Positions 54,493 to 64,000 of a DNA stretch of 64,000 bases are shown here, piece by piece (the stretch's first letter is position 1; each line of letters begins with the position of its first letter). The notes below the pieces were generated by a model that was not told the origin of the DNA, made no database searches, and saw only the letters and a list, made by a program, of their open reading frames with translations. The position numbers were made by a program, and so were the translations under genes. The DNA comes from Saccharum officinarum (taxonomy: Eukaryota > Streptophyta > Magnoliopsida > Poales > Poaceae), in assembly GCA_020631735.1 (NCBI GenBank), contig CM036162.1:96017666-96081665 (forward strand), in the 5' to 3' direction.

Positions 54493-54740
54493 CAGTTTCT
54501 AAAAAAATTCACCCCATCACATTAAATATAGACGAAAAAATAACTAATTACACAGATTGCGATAAATTTGCGAGAGGAATTTTTTAAGCCTAATTAATCC
54601 ATGATTTGACAATATCGTGCTACAGTAAACATGTGCTAATGATAGAATAATTAGACGTAATAAATTTGTCTCGCAGTTTCTGGACGAGTTATGTAATTAG
54701 TTTTTTTATTAGTATCCGAACGTCCTTTCTAAAATCAGGT
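54493..54740. mobile_element. Tourist-like MITE, ends eroded
   Basis: Phrases ttcaccccatcacattaaa, ttacacagattgcgataaat, cgagaggaattttttaagc, aatttgtctcgcagtttct and tattagtatccgaacg match the 20375-20696 element. The outer ends are partly lost. Confidence 0.6.
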
Positions 54741-54787
54741 TCAGGGCGAAAATGGTTGCTTTCTTCTCACCCGGCACGGGGTCCATT

Positions 54788-56010
54788 GCGCATAAATAAA
54801 ATTAAACAATTCTGAAACCAAACCAGGCACGGGGTCCATTGCGCAGCACGAAAATGGTTGCTTTCTTCTCACCCGGGAGAACCTTACGGAAGATAAGTAT
54901 GTTCAGGTAATCAGGTTCAGGACGTGCCGCCAAAGATGTCCAATCAAACGTTTCCATCTTTTTCCCTATATAATATCCTTCTTTGTTCGTATTACCGTGT
55001 TTTTGTTTTCAGAAAAATGGCACTTCCCGGTTATCATGGGAAACATTTGTTGCTCCAAACGATCTTTTGGAGCATGTACGGCATGTCCAAAAAATTTTGT
55101 TACACCGAAAAATGAAAAAGAAGTCGAGAACAACCATGCATGCGTTGCTCCGCGGACAAACAGAGGAGACCTCGCCAGACGGTGCCACGGAGGCACGGAC
55201 GGGCTCGGTGGCGGCCACATGACGCAACGTGATCATTCTGATGAATCTATGGCCCCGTTCGGCTGGAATTATAAGCCGGCTGAAAAACACTGTCGGCTGA
55301 TTTTTTGTGAGAGAAAAATACTGTTCCGGCTGAAAAAACAAGCTGAATAAGACGGATTATAAGCCAGATGAACATGACCTATACTTGGGTTGGGAAGGCC
55401 GCACACCGTGTCCGCCGGTTTTCCTTTTTCTAGCCGTAGCCGCCCAGAGTACGCGGTGCGTATAGGAACTGCGTCTGCGCCCACGAGGCAGCGCGCATGA
55501 TACCTTCCACTTCCAGGTTTCACTTCCGCGTGCACGTGCTGCATGTCGGAGCCCGCCGCCCGGCCGCCGGCCTGAGCCGGCGAGGAAGCCAAGTTCGCTA
55601 GTGCTACCACTGCCGTCTTCTTCGGCGGACTTCGATGGATCTATAGCATGGCAGCTTGCCAGCTTGTTCAAAAATCAAATCAAAATCTAGTCTAGTAGTT
55701 ATATGTCTCAGCGAGACGACGCGACGCGACACACTGGTTCTGACCATGATCGTTGCTGCGGCGGGCGCGCCCCTGTTTGTCGAGGAAGCAAAGCACGCCC
55801 GGAATTGCTGTCGTTGCCGGCCGGACGCGGCCGAAGAAATGGGCTGTCAGCGGCTCGGCTGCATTTCTTGCAAGGCTGCAACTGCAACTGTTGCTGTTTT
55901 CTTCACTGTTTGCCACATTGTGTTGCACGGAGTACTGTATCATCCAGGAATGACGCTGAGGCAGAATGGATTCGTGAAGAATCTGCTTTTGCGGGCAGTA
56001 ATTCACACGA
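54788..56010. repeat. copy B of the diverged tandem duplication
   Basis: See copy A at 52921-54250. An extra partial copy of the first 50 bases (gaaaatggttgctttcttct..cggggtccattgcgc) precedes it at about 54749-54790. Copy B alone has the MITE at 55251. Confidence 0.8.
55251..55378. mobile_element. 128-bp MITE inserted in copy B only
   Basis: Starts ggccccgttcggctggaatt and ends ataagccagatgaacatgac. CTAT flanks both sides (55247-55250, 55379-55382). It is the sister of 16611-16737. Confidence 0.78.
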
Positions 56011-56277
56011 AGTCCGGCCAAAATAAGGTCACTTTACAGATCGCTGTTGGGGCGCGGCGTCAAACCAAGACGTATATTCCGCGTAGAAGTCACAGCCTGC
56101 AATGAGCCTTATCTTGAACACGGTCAGGTTTGGATCCGGTTTTTTCCACGAAGAGACAGGGGAGACAAAAAGTGGTAGTGACAGGGACGGTGGGGAAGAA
56201 GCCCTGCGCGTCATGACGGAAGGAGTACGTGACGGGACACTCCAAAGATCGCGTCGGTCGTACTCCCTCCGTCCACG
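56011..56277. other. intergenic spacer with a MITE-end scrap
   Basis: No gene is seen. An isolated Stowaway-type end (tactccctccgtccac) at about 56260 abuts the next MITE, the remnant of an element interrupted there. Confidence 0.4.
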
Positions 56278-56548
56278 GCCGTGTTTAGGTGGCCCGATTT
56301 TGGATGTCCAAAATTTGCACATGGCAAGATTCTACACTGTAGCATTTCATTTGTATTTGTGAATTTTTGTCCAAACATTGACTAATTAGGCTCAAAAGAT
56401 TCGTCTCGCAAAGTACAACTAAACTGTGCAATTAGTTTTTGATTTCATCTACATTTAGTACTCCATTCATGTGCCGGTATTTTGATGTGATGGAAATCTT
56501 CTTTTTGCATAGTGAAATTTGGGGAAAATTTGGCATCTAAACCAGGCC
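56278..56548. mobile_element. MITE (GGCCGTGTTTAGG type)
   Basis: Left end ggccgtgtttaggtggccc, right end ggcatctaaaccaggcc, interior as in 2594 and 52553. It appears to have inserted into the end of a Stowaway-type element. Confidence 0.75.
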
Positions 56549-56559
56549 AAAAAAACATA

Positions 56560-56796
56560 CTCCCTCCGTCTCTAAATATCTGTCGTTTTACGCTCCCCGA
56601 GAAACACCTTTAATTAAATATATATTAAAAAATATTAATATTTATGGTATATAATTAGTATCATTGGAAAGATCTTTGAATCTAATTTTTTTAATAAATT
56701 TATTTGGAGACACAAATGTTGCACGTATTTTCTACAAATCGAGTCAACTCGCGGGCACAAAAACCGGAAATGACACTTAATTGGGGACAGAGGGAG
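56560..56796. mobile_element. Stowaway-like MITE with TSD TA
   Basis: Left end ctccctccgtctctaaatat and right end aattggggacagagggag are inverted partners, and TA flanks both sides (56558-56559, 56797-56798). Confidence 0.82.
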
Positions 56797-56798
56797 TA

Positions 56799-57030
56799 CA
56801 ATTCTCATTTTTCGAGAAGTCAAACATTTGAACTTTGACTAAATTTATATAAAAAATACTAATATTTATAATACAAAATAAGTATCATTAGATTAGTTAT
56901 AAAATATATTTTTATAATAAATTTATTTGGAGACATAAATGTTAATATTATTTACTATAAACTTGGCCAAACTTGAGTCAGTTTGACTGGCACGTATCCC
57001 ATAATTGCAAGCTTTGTTGGACGGAGGGAG
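56799..57030. mobile_element. second Stowaway-like MITE, left end eroded
   Basis: Right end ttgttggacggagggag with TA following, and an interior tttgactaaatttata / aacttggccaaacttg pair. The left terminus is no longer recognisable where it meets the previous element. Confidence 0.6.
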
Positions 57031-57104
57031 TACTACACGACAGCGACGGTACTCCTCGTTCAACGAACGGTACGGGCGAGGCTGAGGTGTGGCCACCCCG
57101 CGGT

Positions 57105-57342
57105 AAGGATGAAAACGGACGGAATCGAACGGAGAACTCCTCAACCGTTTTCTACTTTTACATTTGAATACGAAAACGAAAACGAAAGCGGACAAACCGA
57201 ACACGAAAACGAACACGAACTTACGGAATATCGAGAATTTCGAAAACGAAACAATTCGAGCGGAATTATATCGAACACGGTCGGTATACGAGAACTCAAT
57301 ACGAACCGACCCACAGTGCATAACATTAAACAAGTTCATGGC
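57105..57342. mobile_element. hAT-type fragment (aaggatgaaaacgg end), cut by the second Tat element
   Basis: The start aaggatgaaaacggacgga and the following gaaaacgaaaacgaaagcgg, gaacacgaacttacggaa repeats resemble grass hAT elements that begin with a ggatgaaaacgg end. The other terminus is not in the window; the LTR at 57343 interrupts it. Confidence 0.45.
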
Positions 57343-58482
57343 TGTCGGTACCAACAGTATGGGGGTACCCACATCCATCGCTAATAAAAAACTAAAACGA
57401 CTGAAACCGCAATAAAAGGCAGCCCGCCTCGACCGCGTATCCGGTCCGTCTCGTACGAGGCCCGCTCGACGGAGCGCCTCGACCGTGCTCCGGCTCCGAC
57501 TCGTACGAGGCACCCTCGACGGGGGCGCCTCGACCGCGCCCCATCCCGTACAGCAAGGTACCTCGACGGCGCTCCGACCCACGCGAGGCTCGTCCGCCCA
57601 CTGGGAAAAACTCTAACTCGCGTGAGCCTGGGTCGAGCGCCTCGACTCCTTCTCTTTACCTACCCCGGGACAAAAGCCATAGCATTTAATGCGGTTACCT
57701 ACTACCACCTACCGGCATGGCTGCGATCAGAATCGACGTGGGAACAATGCCAGTGTCAGATCTCACTGTTTTACCGCCCATCCCGTGATGGGAGGTGAAA
57801 ACCGTCACTGTACCCACCTTACCGCGCACTGTTTACCATCGATCACCCTCGAGGGAGGATAAGACAAGGCCCGTACTCCGCAATCTCGGAGATTCGGCCT
57901 TATCCATCCGGTCTCGACCCGGCCTCGACCCAACCTCGACGCTCGGCACAGTTCAACGGAAAAGGAAGGACGGTATGGCACGGCGCTCCGGGTCATTTTG
58001 CCGTCTCGTCTCCCACGACGCCGTGGTGTCCAGGGATGGCCGGCCATTCCCAGGGCACGTCGCTACGGTCATCTCAACAAGAATCGACAAAACATCATCT
58101 CAAGGCTCCCCGTCGTCTTGGCCTCCTCTCGCCCTATAAAAGGGCAGGCCAGGGTTCTACAACGAGGACGGGGGACAACGAAGAAAAACAAGGGACAACA
58201 AGGGAAGACGCAAGATAGAGATCGATATCTCAAGCAATCACCCTTGTCCTCTTTTTCCTCTCTTTGAGACTTGGGCTCGACGCCCTCTCTCACATGCTTG
58301 TAACCCCTACACGAGCACCTCGGTGCAAGGAAATACAAACTTCTCCCCCCCGCTGGACGTAGGGCCTTCTTTTGCCCGAACCAGGATAAACCCCCGTGTG
58401 TTCTCCTTGCATCACCATCCAGGAAAGGGACACGCAGCATTTACTCATTGGTTTAGGACCCCCTCGGGTCCGAACACCGACA
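57343..58482 (+). repeat. 5' LTR of the second Tat element
   Basis: Begins TGTCGGTACCAACAG and ends CGAACACCGACA (TG..CA), 1140 bp. It contains many cctcgac motifs and a TATA box. The first bases resemble those of the first element's LTR (TGTCGGGTGCCACAATTAGG). Confidence 0.85.
58135..58142 (+). promoter_or_regulatory. LTR promoter TATA box
   Basis: TATAAAAG in the right third of the LTR (ctcgccctataaaagggcag), the normal site for the transcription start of a plant LTR element. Confidence 0.6.
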
Positions 58483-58503
58483 GTTGGCGCGCCAGGTAGG
58501 GGA
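58483..58503 (+). other. primer-binding region of the second Tat element
   Basis: GTTGGCGCGCCAGGTAGGGG follows the LTR directly. The equivalent place in the first element differs by two bases. Confidence 0.65.
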
Positions 58504-58543
58504 TCGCTGCGTGCCAACGTCGCTTTCTCACCTTTTTTCCTAG

Positions 58544-60051
58544 ATGGCTGACCCCAAACGCCCTATTCCGTTGGCCACGGTGATCTGGTTCGGGAGTTTG
58601 GAGTTCATGTCGCTTGGCTATGGCTACGATATGGTCCTACTTCCACCCAGGCACCCAACCGACGAGGACTATGAGCTCTCCCAGCCCGGGGGAGCAATCC
58701 GCCGGTACCGTCGCTCTAGGCGGGCGTGGGCTGCCCGACGACGACGAGCCCGGTACAACCACCGTCTTCACCTCACGGAGGGTGATGGCACCCCCCAGCC
58801 AAGCGCCGGCCCAGATCTCCTTGTGGAAGGTTTGGGTAGGACGAGCTTGACTGAGGGTAACATGCCGACGGAGAATCCCGCCGCTCCCCCGTCCGGTGAG
58901 ACACCACTGTCCGGAGCATCCATTCCGGCACGGGCAGCAACATCTCCATCACCATTCCCGTTTGGGCTAGACTCGGCTGCTCGGGTATACGCATCTTCCG
59001 TGAGCACTCGCATGAGTGCTTATGAGGAACTCCCCGGGCACCATCTACGCTCCACTCTGGACCTCGTTGCATCCACACCGGCTTCTGATTATCGGGACTC
59101 TACGGAGACACCGGAAACAGAGCCCCCATGTGACTGCTTCTCAACGTCGCAACCCCAGTGACGATTTGTAACGGCCACACATTCCCCCGTCATACTACTA
59201 CTTTGGCGCTCCTGACTCCGACTCGGCTGATGACACCTATGATTCGACCCGCGAATGCTTCAACATCGATGTTGAAAGCACGTCAGAATCAGAGGACGAA
59301 GAGCCAGTCGAAGGAAGGCACACGCCACCTCATGTCGAGCTTCCTGCTGAGCGAGACGACCCGACGTTGTGAGCTCTCTCGCGAGCTCTCCCGCCAAGTG
59401 CGCGTTCCGCGCGCTCACGCTCGAGGGTTTGATGGAGTAGATACAGGTTTTCCTGTTCCTCGTCAAGCCTGTCCTGCAACTCACGAACCTGCTGAGCGAG
59501 ACGACCCTCAGTTCCTTGCGGATCAAGGAACGTAGCTCGAGCAGATTCGTGAGTTGCAGGACAGGCTTGACGAGGAACGGGAAAACCTGGATCTACTCCA
59601 ACAAACCCTCGAGCGTGAGCGCGCGGAACGCGCACTTGGCGGGAGAGCTCGCGAGAGAGCTCGCGACATCAACCGTCGCATCAACGAGGACCGGGTGGTC
59701 GACCCCCCGGTTTTCGCTCGAGCCAGCCAGAACGTCGTCGCCGCCGCCATGCTCCTCCGCAACATGCCCGAGCCGTCAAACCTCGACGCCCGTCGGGCTC
59801 GAGATGAAATCTGAGAACTCCTCAAGACCGCCGCCATGCAGCAGGCCGAGAGCTCTGCCTCGAGGCGACGCGAGGCAGCCTCGGAGCGGATCATCGAGCC
59901 CTCCCGATAGGAGAGAGAAGCCTCGGTTCACCCCGAACCTGCCTGGCGAAACCAGGTAGCTCCGGCCCCTAAGCCCGCCACCAACGACCACGAGCCTCGA
60001 GACACCCGTGGCAACATCGTCGAGCGCCGCACGCGCAAGCACGGGGACGGC
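58544..60051 (+). pseudogene. gag N-terminal region of the second Tat element, several frame breaks
   Basis: ATG 58544 opens MADPKRPIPLATVIWFGSLE and stays open to a stop at 59159-59161. The next part (YYYFGAPDSDSADDTYDSTR, acidic) is in another frame to a TGA at 59370-59372, directly where the inverted duplication begins. A coiled-coil segment (IRELQDRLDEERENLDLLQQ) follows at 59542-59814 in the frame of the later gag. Further stops lie before 60052. Tat gag proteins usually have such an N-terminal extension before the capsid core. Confidence 0.7.
59371..59662. repeat. 117-bp inverted duplication (palindrome) in gag
   Basis: Left arm 59371-59487 is the reverse complement of right arm 59546-59662 with three mismatches; a 58-bp loop lies between. 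A 20-bp direct repeat (cctgctgagcgagacgaccc) flanks the left arm at 59343-59362 and 59488-59507. Confidence 0.92.
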
Positions 60052-61830
60052 GTGGCTCGAGGCTACCACGTACATAGGGGCGGACGCTACGACAGCTCGG
60101 AAGATCGTAGCCCTTCACCCGAGCCCCCGAGTCCTCGGGTCTTCAGTAAGGCTATCCGTGAGACGGTGCTCCCGGCTCGGTTTCGCCCCCCCACGACTCT
60201 CACCAAGTACAACGGCGAAACCAAACCCGAACTTTGGCTCGCCGATTTCCGCTTGGCGTGTCAGCTGGGCGGGGCCACCGACGACCGGGTCATCATCCGA
60301 CAACTCCCCCTGTTCCTCTCCGACACCGCCCAAGCCTGGCTCGAGGATCTCCCACCTCGACAGATCCACGACTGGGACGATCTCGTAAGGGTGTTTGAGG
60401 GAAATTTCAAGGGGACCTACATGCACCCCGGCAACTTGTGGGACCTCCGGAGTTGCAAGCAGAAACCGGGTGAATCCCTCCGGGATTACATCCGGCGCTT
60501 CTCCCGGCAGCGTACCGAGCTCCCCAACGTCACCGACTCCGACGTGATTATGGCCTTCCTCTCCGGCACCACCTGTAAGGAGTTAGTCCGAGAGTTGGGC
60601 CGTAACACTCCACTCACTGCTAACGGGTTGATGGACATTGTCACCAACTTCGCCGCCGGCGAGGAGGCGGTTGGTGCAATCTTTGGTGGTGACCCGGAAA
60701 GGGGGAAGCAGAAGGTCGACGATCCCGCGAGCTCCACCCGGGGCTCCAAGAGAAACAACCGCAAGAAGAAGAAAGGCCAGCAGGGCAAGCTCGAGGCCCC
60801 GGCCGACGAGCTCGTCGCTGCTACCGAGCACAAGAAGCCTCGAGGCCCCCCCGGTGGGGGCATCTTCGACAAAATGCTCAAAGAGCCGTGTCCCTACCAC
60901 AAGGGACCCACTAACCATAACCTCGATGACTGTCATATGCTTCGCAGGTACTTTGGGGGTGCCGGCGTCAAGAAGGACGACAAGAAGGAGGACCCTAAGA
61001 GTGACGACAAGGACGGGGGATTCCCCGAGATCCACGACTGCTTCATGATCTACGGAGGGCCCTCGACCCGCCTCTCGGCGCGCCAGCGCAAGCGAGAACG
61101 GCGTGAGGTTTTCTCCATACAAACGGCAGTCCCCCGCTTCCTTGATTGGTCTGCGGTGGCCATCACTTTCGACCGTGATGACCACCCAGACTACGTCCCC
61201 AACCCAGGAGTCTATCCGCTCGTTGTTGACCCCGTCATCGCCAACACACGCCTCACCAAGGTGCTCATGGACGGCGGAAGCAGCCTCAACATCATCTACT
61301 CCCAGACCCTCGACCTTCTGGGGGTCGATAGAGCGCGCCTCCAACCTAGCGTCGGGGGCTTCCACGGAGTCGTGCCAGGGAAACGGGCAGAACCCCTCGG
61401 ACGAGTCGATCTGCCTGTTTGTTTTGGCACACCGGCCAACTTCAGAAAGGAGACTCTCACTTTCGAAGTGGTCGGATTCCGTGGAACGTACCACGCTATC
61501 CTAGGGCGCCCATGCTACGCCAGGTTCATGGCAATCCCGAACTACACCTACCTCAAGCTTAAGATGCCAGGCCCAAACGGTGTCATCACTGTAGGGCCCT
61601 CATATGAACATGCCTACGAGTGCGACGTCGAGTGCGTCGAGCACAGCGAGGCTATTTTGGAGTCGGCGATCTTGGCTGCAGACCTCGACAGCCTGGCCAA
61701 TGCGATTCCCGACCCAAAGCGCCATGCCGGCAGCTTCGAGCCCGCGGAAGATGTCAAACTCGTACCCCTCGACCCCGCTGATCCCAAGGGAAAGGCACTG
61801 AACATCAGCGCCACCCTCGATCCTAAATAG
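60052..61830 (+). pseudogene. gag core, zinc knuckle and aspartic protease of the second Tat element
   Basis: A 592-residue open frame. Residues 1-30 are DRSPSPEPPSPRVFSKAIRE-like. About 45-200 form the retrotransposon gag core (WLADFRLACQLGGATDDRVI, AQAWLEDLPPRQIHDWDDLV, GESLRDYIRRFSRQRTELPN). A Lys-rich linker follows, then CPYHKGPTNHNLDDC (zinc-knuckle-like), then the retropepsin domain with the intact active site KVLMDGGSSLNIIY and GFRGTYHAILGRP. The frame ends in TAG at 61828-61830, after which the same frame continues into RT. The frame is clean for 1.8 kb, so the TAG is either a single lesion or a recoded stop. The protease would mature the Gag-Pol polyprotein. Confidence 0.82.
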
Positions 61831-63746
61831 GAAGCAGTGCTCGTCGACTTTCTCCGCGCAAACGTCGACATCTTTGCGTGGAGTCCCTCGGATATGCCGG
61901 GCATACCCAGGGAAGTCGCCGAGCACGCCTTGGAGATCCGGGCCGGATCCAAACCAGTGAAGCAACGCCTGTGTCGCTTCGATGAAGAGAAGCGCAGGGT
62001 CATCGGCGAAGAGATACACAAACTGTTGGAGGCCGGATTCATCAAGGAGGTTCATCATCCTGAGTGGCTAGCTAATCCTGTATTAGTTAGAAAAAAGAGT
62101 GGAAAATGGAGAATGTGTGTAGACTATACTGGTTTAAATAAAGCATGTCCAAAAGTTCCCTTTCCTTTGCCACGCATTGACCAAATCGTTGATTCCACTG
62201 CGGGATGTGAAACTCTCTCATTCTTAGATGCATACTCCGGCTACCACCAAATCAAAATGAAGGAGTCCGACCAGCTTGCGACTTCATTCATCACCCCATT
62301 CGGCATGTATTGCTACGTTACGATGCCCTTCGGTCTCCGGAACGCGGGGGCTACGTACCAGCGATGCATGCAACACGTTTTCGGAAAGCACATCGGGTCG
62401 ACCGTCGAGGCTTATGTCGACGACATCGTTGTCAAAACCAAACAAGCCGACGATCTGGTCAACGACCTCGACGTTGCGTTCAAATGCCTCCGGGCAAAAA
62501 ACATCAACTCAATCCAGAGAAATGGGTCTTTGGCGTCCCACGAGGTATGCTTCTAGGGTTCATCGTGTCCAAACGCGGCATCGAGGCCAACCCTGAAAAA
62601 ATCTCTGCAATAACCAAGATGGGCCCCATCCGAGATCTGAAGGGCGTACAGAGGGTCACAGGTTGCTTGGCGGCACTCAGCCGTTTCATTTCGCGCCTCG
62701 GCGAAAAAGCACTCCCTCTGTACCGTCTCTTGAAGAAATCGGAGCATTTTTCCTGGACCCTTGAGGCTGAGGAAGCTCTCACAAAACTCAAGGCCACACT
62801 CTCTAACTCACCAATCCTCGTCCCTCCAACCCCAGGGGAACCACTCCTACTCTATGTCGCCGCGACATCACAAGTAGTCAGTGCTGCCCTGGTTGTCGAA
62901 CGGGCCGAGGAGGCACATACCTTGCTCGTCCAGAGGCCGGTCTATTTCATTAGCGAGGTGCTCTCAGAAACCAAGATTCGATACCCACAGATCCAGAAAC
63001 TGCTATATGCCGTCATCCTGACACGGCGCAAGCTCCGACACTACTTCGAGGGTCACCCGATTACTGTGGTTTCTTCTTTCCCCTTGGGAGAGATAGCCCA
63101 GAACCGGGAAGCCTCGGGTAGGGTTGCCAAATGGGCAGTCGAACTCATGGGCGAGACCTTGTCCTATGCGCCGCGAAAAGCTATCAAGTCACAGGTGTTA
63201 GCAGATTTCCTGGCTGAGTGGACCGACACCCAACTCCCCCCTGCACAGCTTCAGGCGGAGCTGTGGACCATGTACTTCGATGGGTCATTGATGAAAACAG
63301 GAGCAGGCGCGGGCTTGCTCTTCGTCTCACCCCTCGGGGTTCACATGCGCTACGTCATCCGGCTTCATTTTCCTGCGTCTAACAACGTCGCCGAATACGA
63401 GGCGCTCGTCACGGGATTAAGAATCGCCGTCGAGCTCGGGGTCCGACACCTTGACGTTCGAGGCGACTCCCAACTCGTGATCGATCAGGTCATGAAGAGC
63501 TCGAGCTGCCGTGACCCCAAGATGGAAGCCTACTGCCAAGAAGTACGGCGCCTCGAGGACAAGTTTCACGGCCTCGAGCTCAACCACATCGCACGCAGGT
63601 ATAATGAGGCCGCCGATGAACTGGCAAAAATCGCGTCCAGTCGAGCTACGGTTCCACCGGACGTTTTCGCAAAAGACCTCAGCAGCCATCCGTCGACCTC
63701 GGGCCAGACGGAGGGGTTGACGGGACGTCACTCGACCCCCACCTGA
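61831..63746 (+). pseudogene. reverse transcriptase, RNase H and archaeal-type RNase H of the second Tat element, frameshifted
   Basis: From 61831 RT reads FLRANVDIFAWSPSDMPGIP, GFIKEVHHPEWLANPVLVRK, MCVDYTGLNKACPKVPFPLP, SFLDAYSGYHQIKMKE, YCYVTMPFGLRNAGATYQRC and the catalytic YVDD (62415-62426). Near 62505 the reading moves to another frame, which then stays open to 63746: KWVFGVPRGMLLGFIVSKRG, TGCLAALSRFISRLGEKALP, RNase H with LLYVAATSQVVSAALV and RKLRHYFEGHPITVVSSFPL, and the second RNase H with YFDGSLMKTGAGAGLLF, NNVAEYEALVTGLRIAVELG, GDSQLVIDQV and DELAKIAS. The second RNase H is diagnostic of the Tat lineage. The single frame change disables this copy. Confidence 0.87.
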
Positions 63747-63776
63747 GGCAGAAGCCCCCTCGACCGGGGCTGAAGC

Positions 63777-64000
63777 CATGCAGGTGGAAGACTTGACCCC
63801 ACCGTCTGACCTCGAGCCTGACTGGCGCGTCCCATACCTCGACTACCTCAGCCGAGGGGACCTCCCCTCGGATAAGACTGAGGCTCGACGGATCGCACGC
63901 CGGGCCAAAACCTTTGTAATCATGGCGACAGCAGGGAGCTCTACCGCCGTAGCCCTACTGGTATCCTCCAACGATGCATCACAAATGAGCAAGGCAGGAA
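63777..64000 (+). pseudogene. linker before integrase of the second Tat element, partial
   Basis: Reads DWRVPYLDYLSRGDLPSDKT then ARRIARRAKTFVIM, matching the corresponding linker of the first element (WWIPYLPRLIQG, ARRLARWAKSLVL). The frame then slips near 63925. The integrase itself is beyond the window edge. Confidence 0.7.

Larger units (their letters stand above)
57343..64000 (+). mobile_element. second Ty3/gypsy Tat-lineage retrotransposon, 5' part, runs off the window
   Basis: Starts with an LTR (57343-58482), a primer-binding region, gag, protease, RT, RNase H and a second RNase H on the plus strand, and ends within the linker before integrase. Order and motifs match the first Tat element but nucleotide sequence is clearly different. 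TSD candidate on the left is ATGGC (57338-57342); the right flank is outside the window. Confidence 0.9.

Noticed and set aside
55656..56105. 149-aa frame in duplication copy B
   Set aside because: The frame is not kept in copy A, so the shared DNA is not under coding constraint in that frame.
60583..61494. 303-aa minus-strand frame in the second Tat element
   Set aside because: Antisense shadow of the intact gag-protease frame.

Overview
This window looks like nuclear DNA of a panicoid grass, most likely of the sorghum/sugarcane/Miscanthus group. The evidence is spliced genes with GT-AG introns, GC-rich grass-style exons, and a dense load of CACTA, hAT, Tourist-like and Stowaway-like, L1-type LINE and Ty3/gypsy Tat-lineage elements. 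I see no bacterial features, rRNA, tRNA or CRISPR. The species cannot be named from sequence alone.

Layout. (1) 0-4 kb: a complete three-exon thaumatin-like protein gene (+), with two adjacent MITEs in its second intron. (2) 4.8-6.3 kb: a small gene for a probable two-helix membrane protein. An 811-bp hAT-type element interrupts its coding exon, and a reading-frame slip follows. (3) 7.84-15.69 kb: a CACTA (En/Spm) transposon with AAA target duplications. It encodes a small GRF zinc-finger protein, an internally deleted TNP2 transposase with one nonsense codon, and a seven-exon Ulp1-like (C48) protease gene with a one-base frameshift. Arrays of palindromic subterminal repeats occur at both ends and also in the middle. 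(4) 16-22 kb: intergenic DNA with several MITEs, some nested. (5) 22.0-40.25 kb: four levels of nesting. A LINE fragment is broken by a 16.8-kb Tat-type gypsy element (minus strand, TSD GGGTT). That element carries a copia-like solo LTR, which carries a 767-bp TRIM element (TSD AGTAA). (6) 40.7-41.8 kb: a thioredoxin reductase gene fragment enclosed by inverted repeats. (7) 42.4-43.1 kb: a plantacyanin gene (-) with a one-base insertion. (8) 44.8-46.1 kb: a heavily deleted LINE, then a MITE and a fold-back element. (9) 47.96-50.44 kb: an intact two-exon NFD4/nodulin-like MFS transporter gene (-). (10) 51.7-57.3 kb: MITEs and a diverged tandem duplication of non-coding DNA. (11) 57.34-64.0 kb: a second Tat-type gypsy element (+) that runs off the right edge.

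Only the thaumatin-like gene and the transporter look like intact host genes. The plantacyanin gene is intact except for one base. The rest is mobile DNA and gene remnants. I found no unmistakable new biological system. The most unusual signals are a UAG codon at the same place, between protease and reverse transcriptase, in both Tat elements; a 117-bp inverted duplication inside the gag of the second element; a captured reductase fragment between inverted repeats; and a CACTA element with a third, internal copy of its terminal-type repeat array just upstream of its protease gene.
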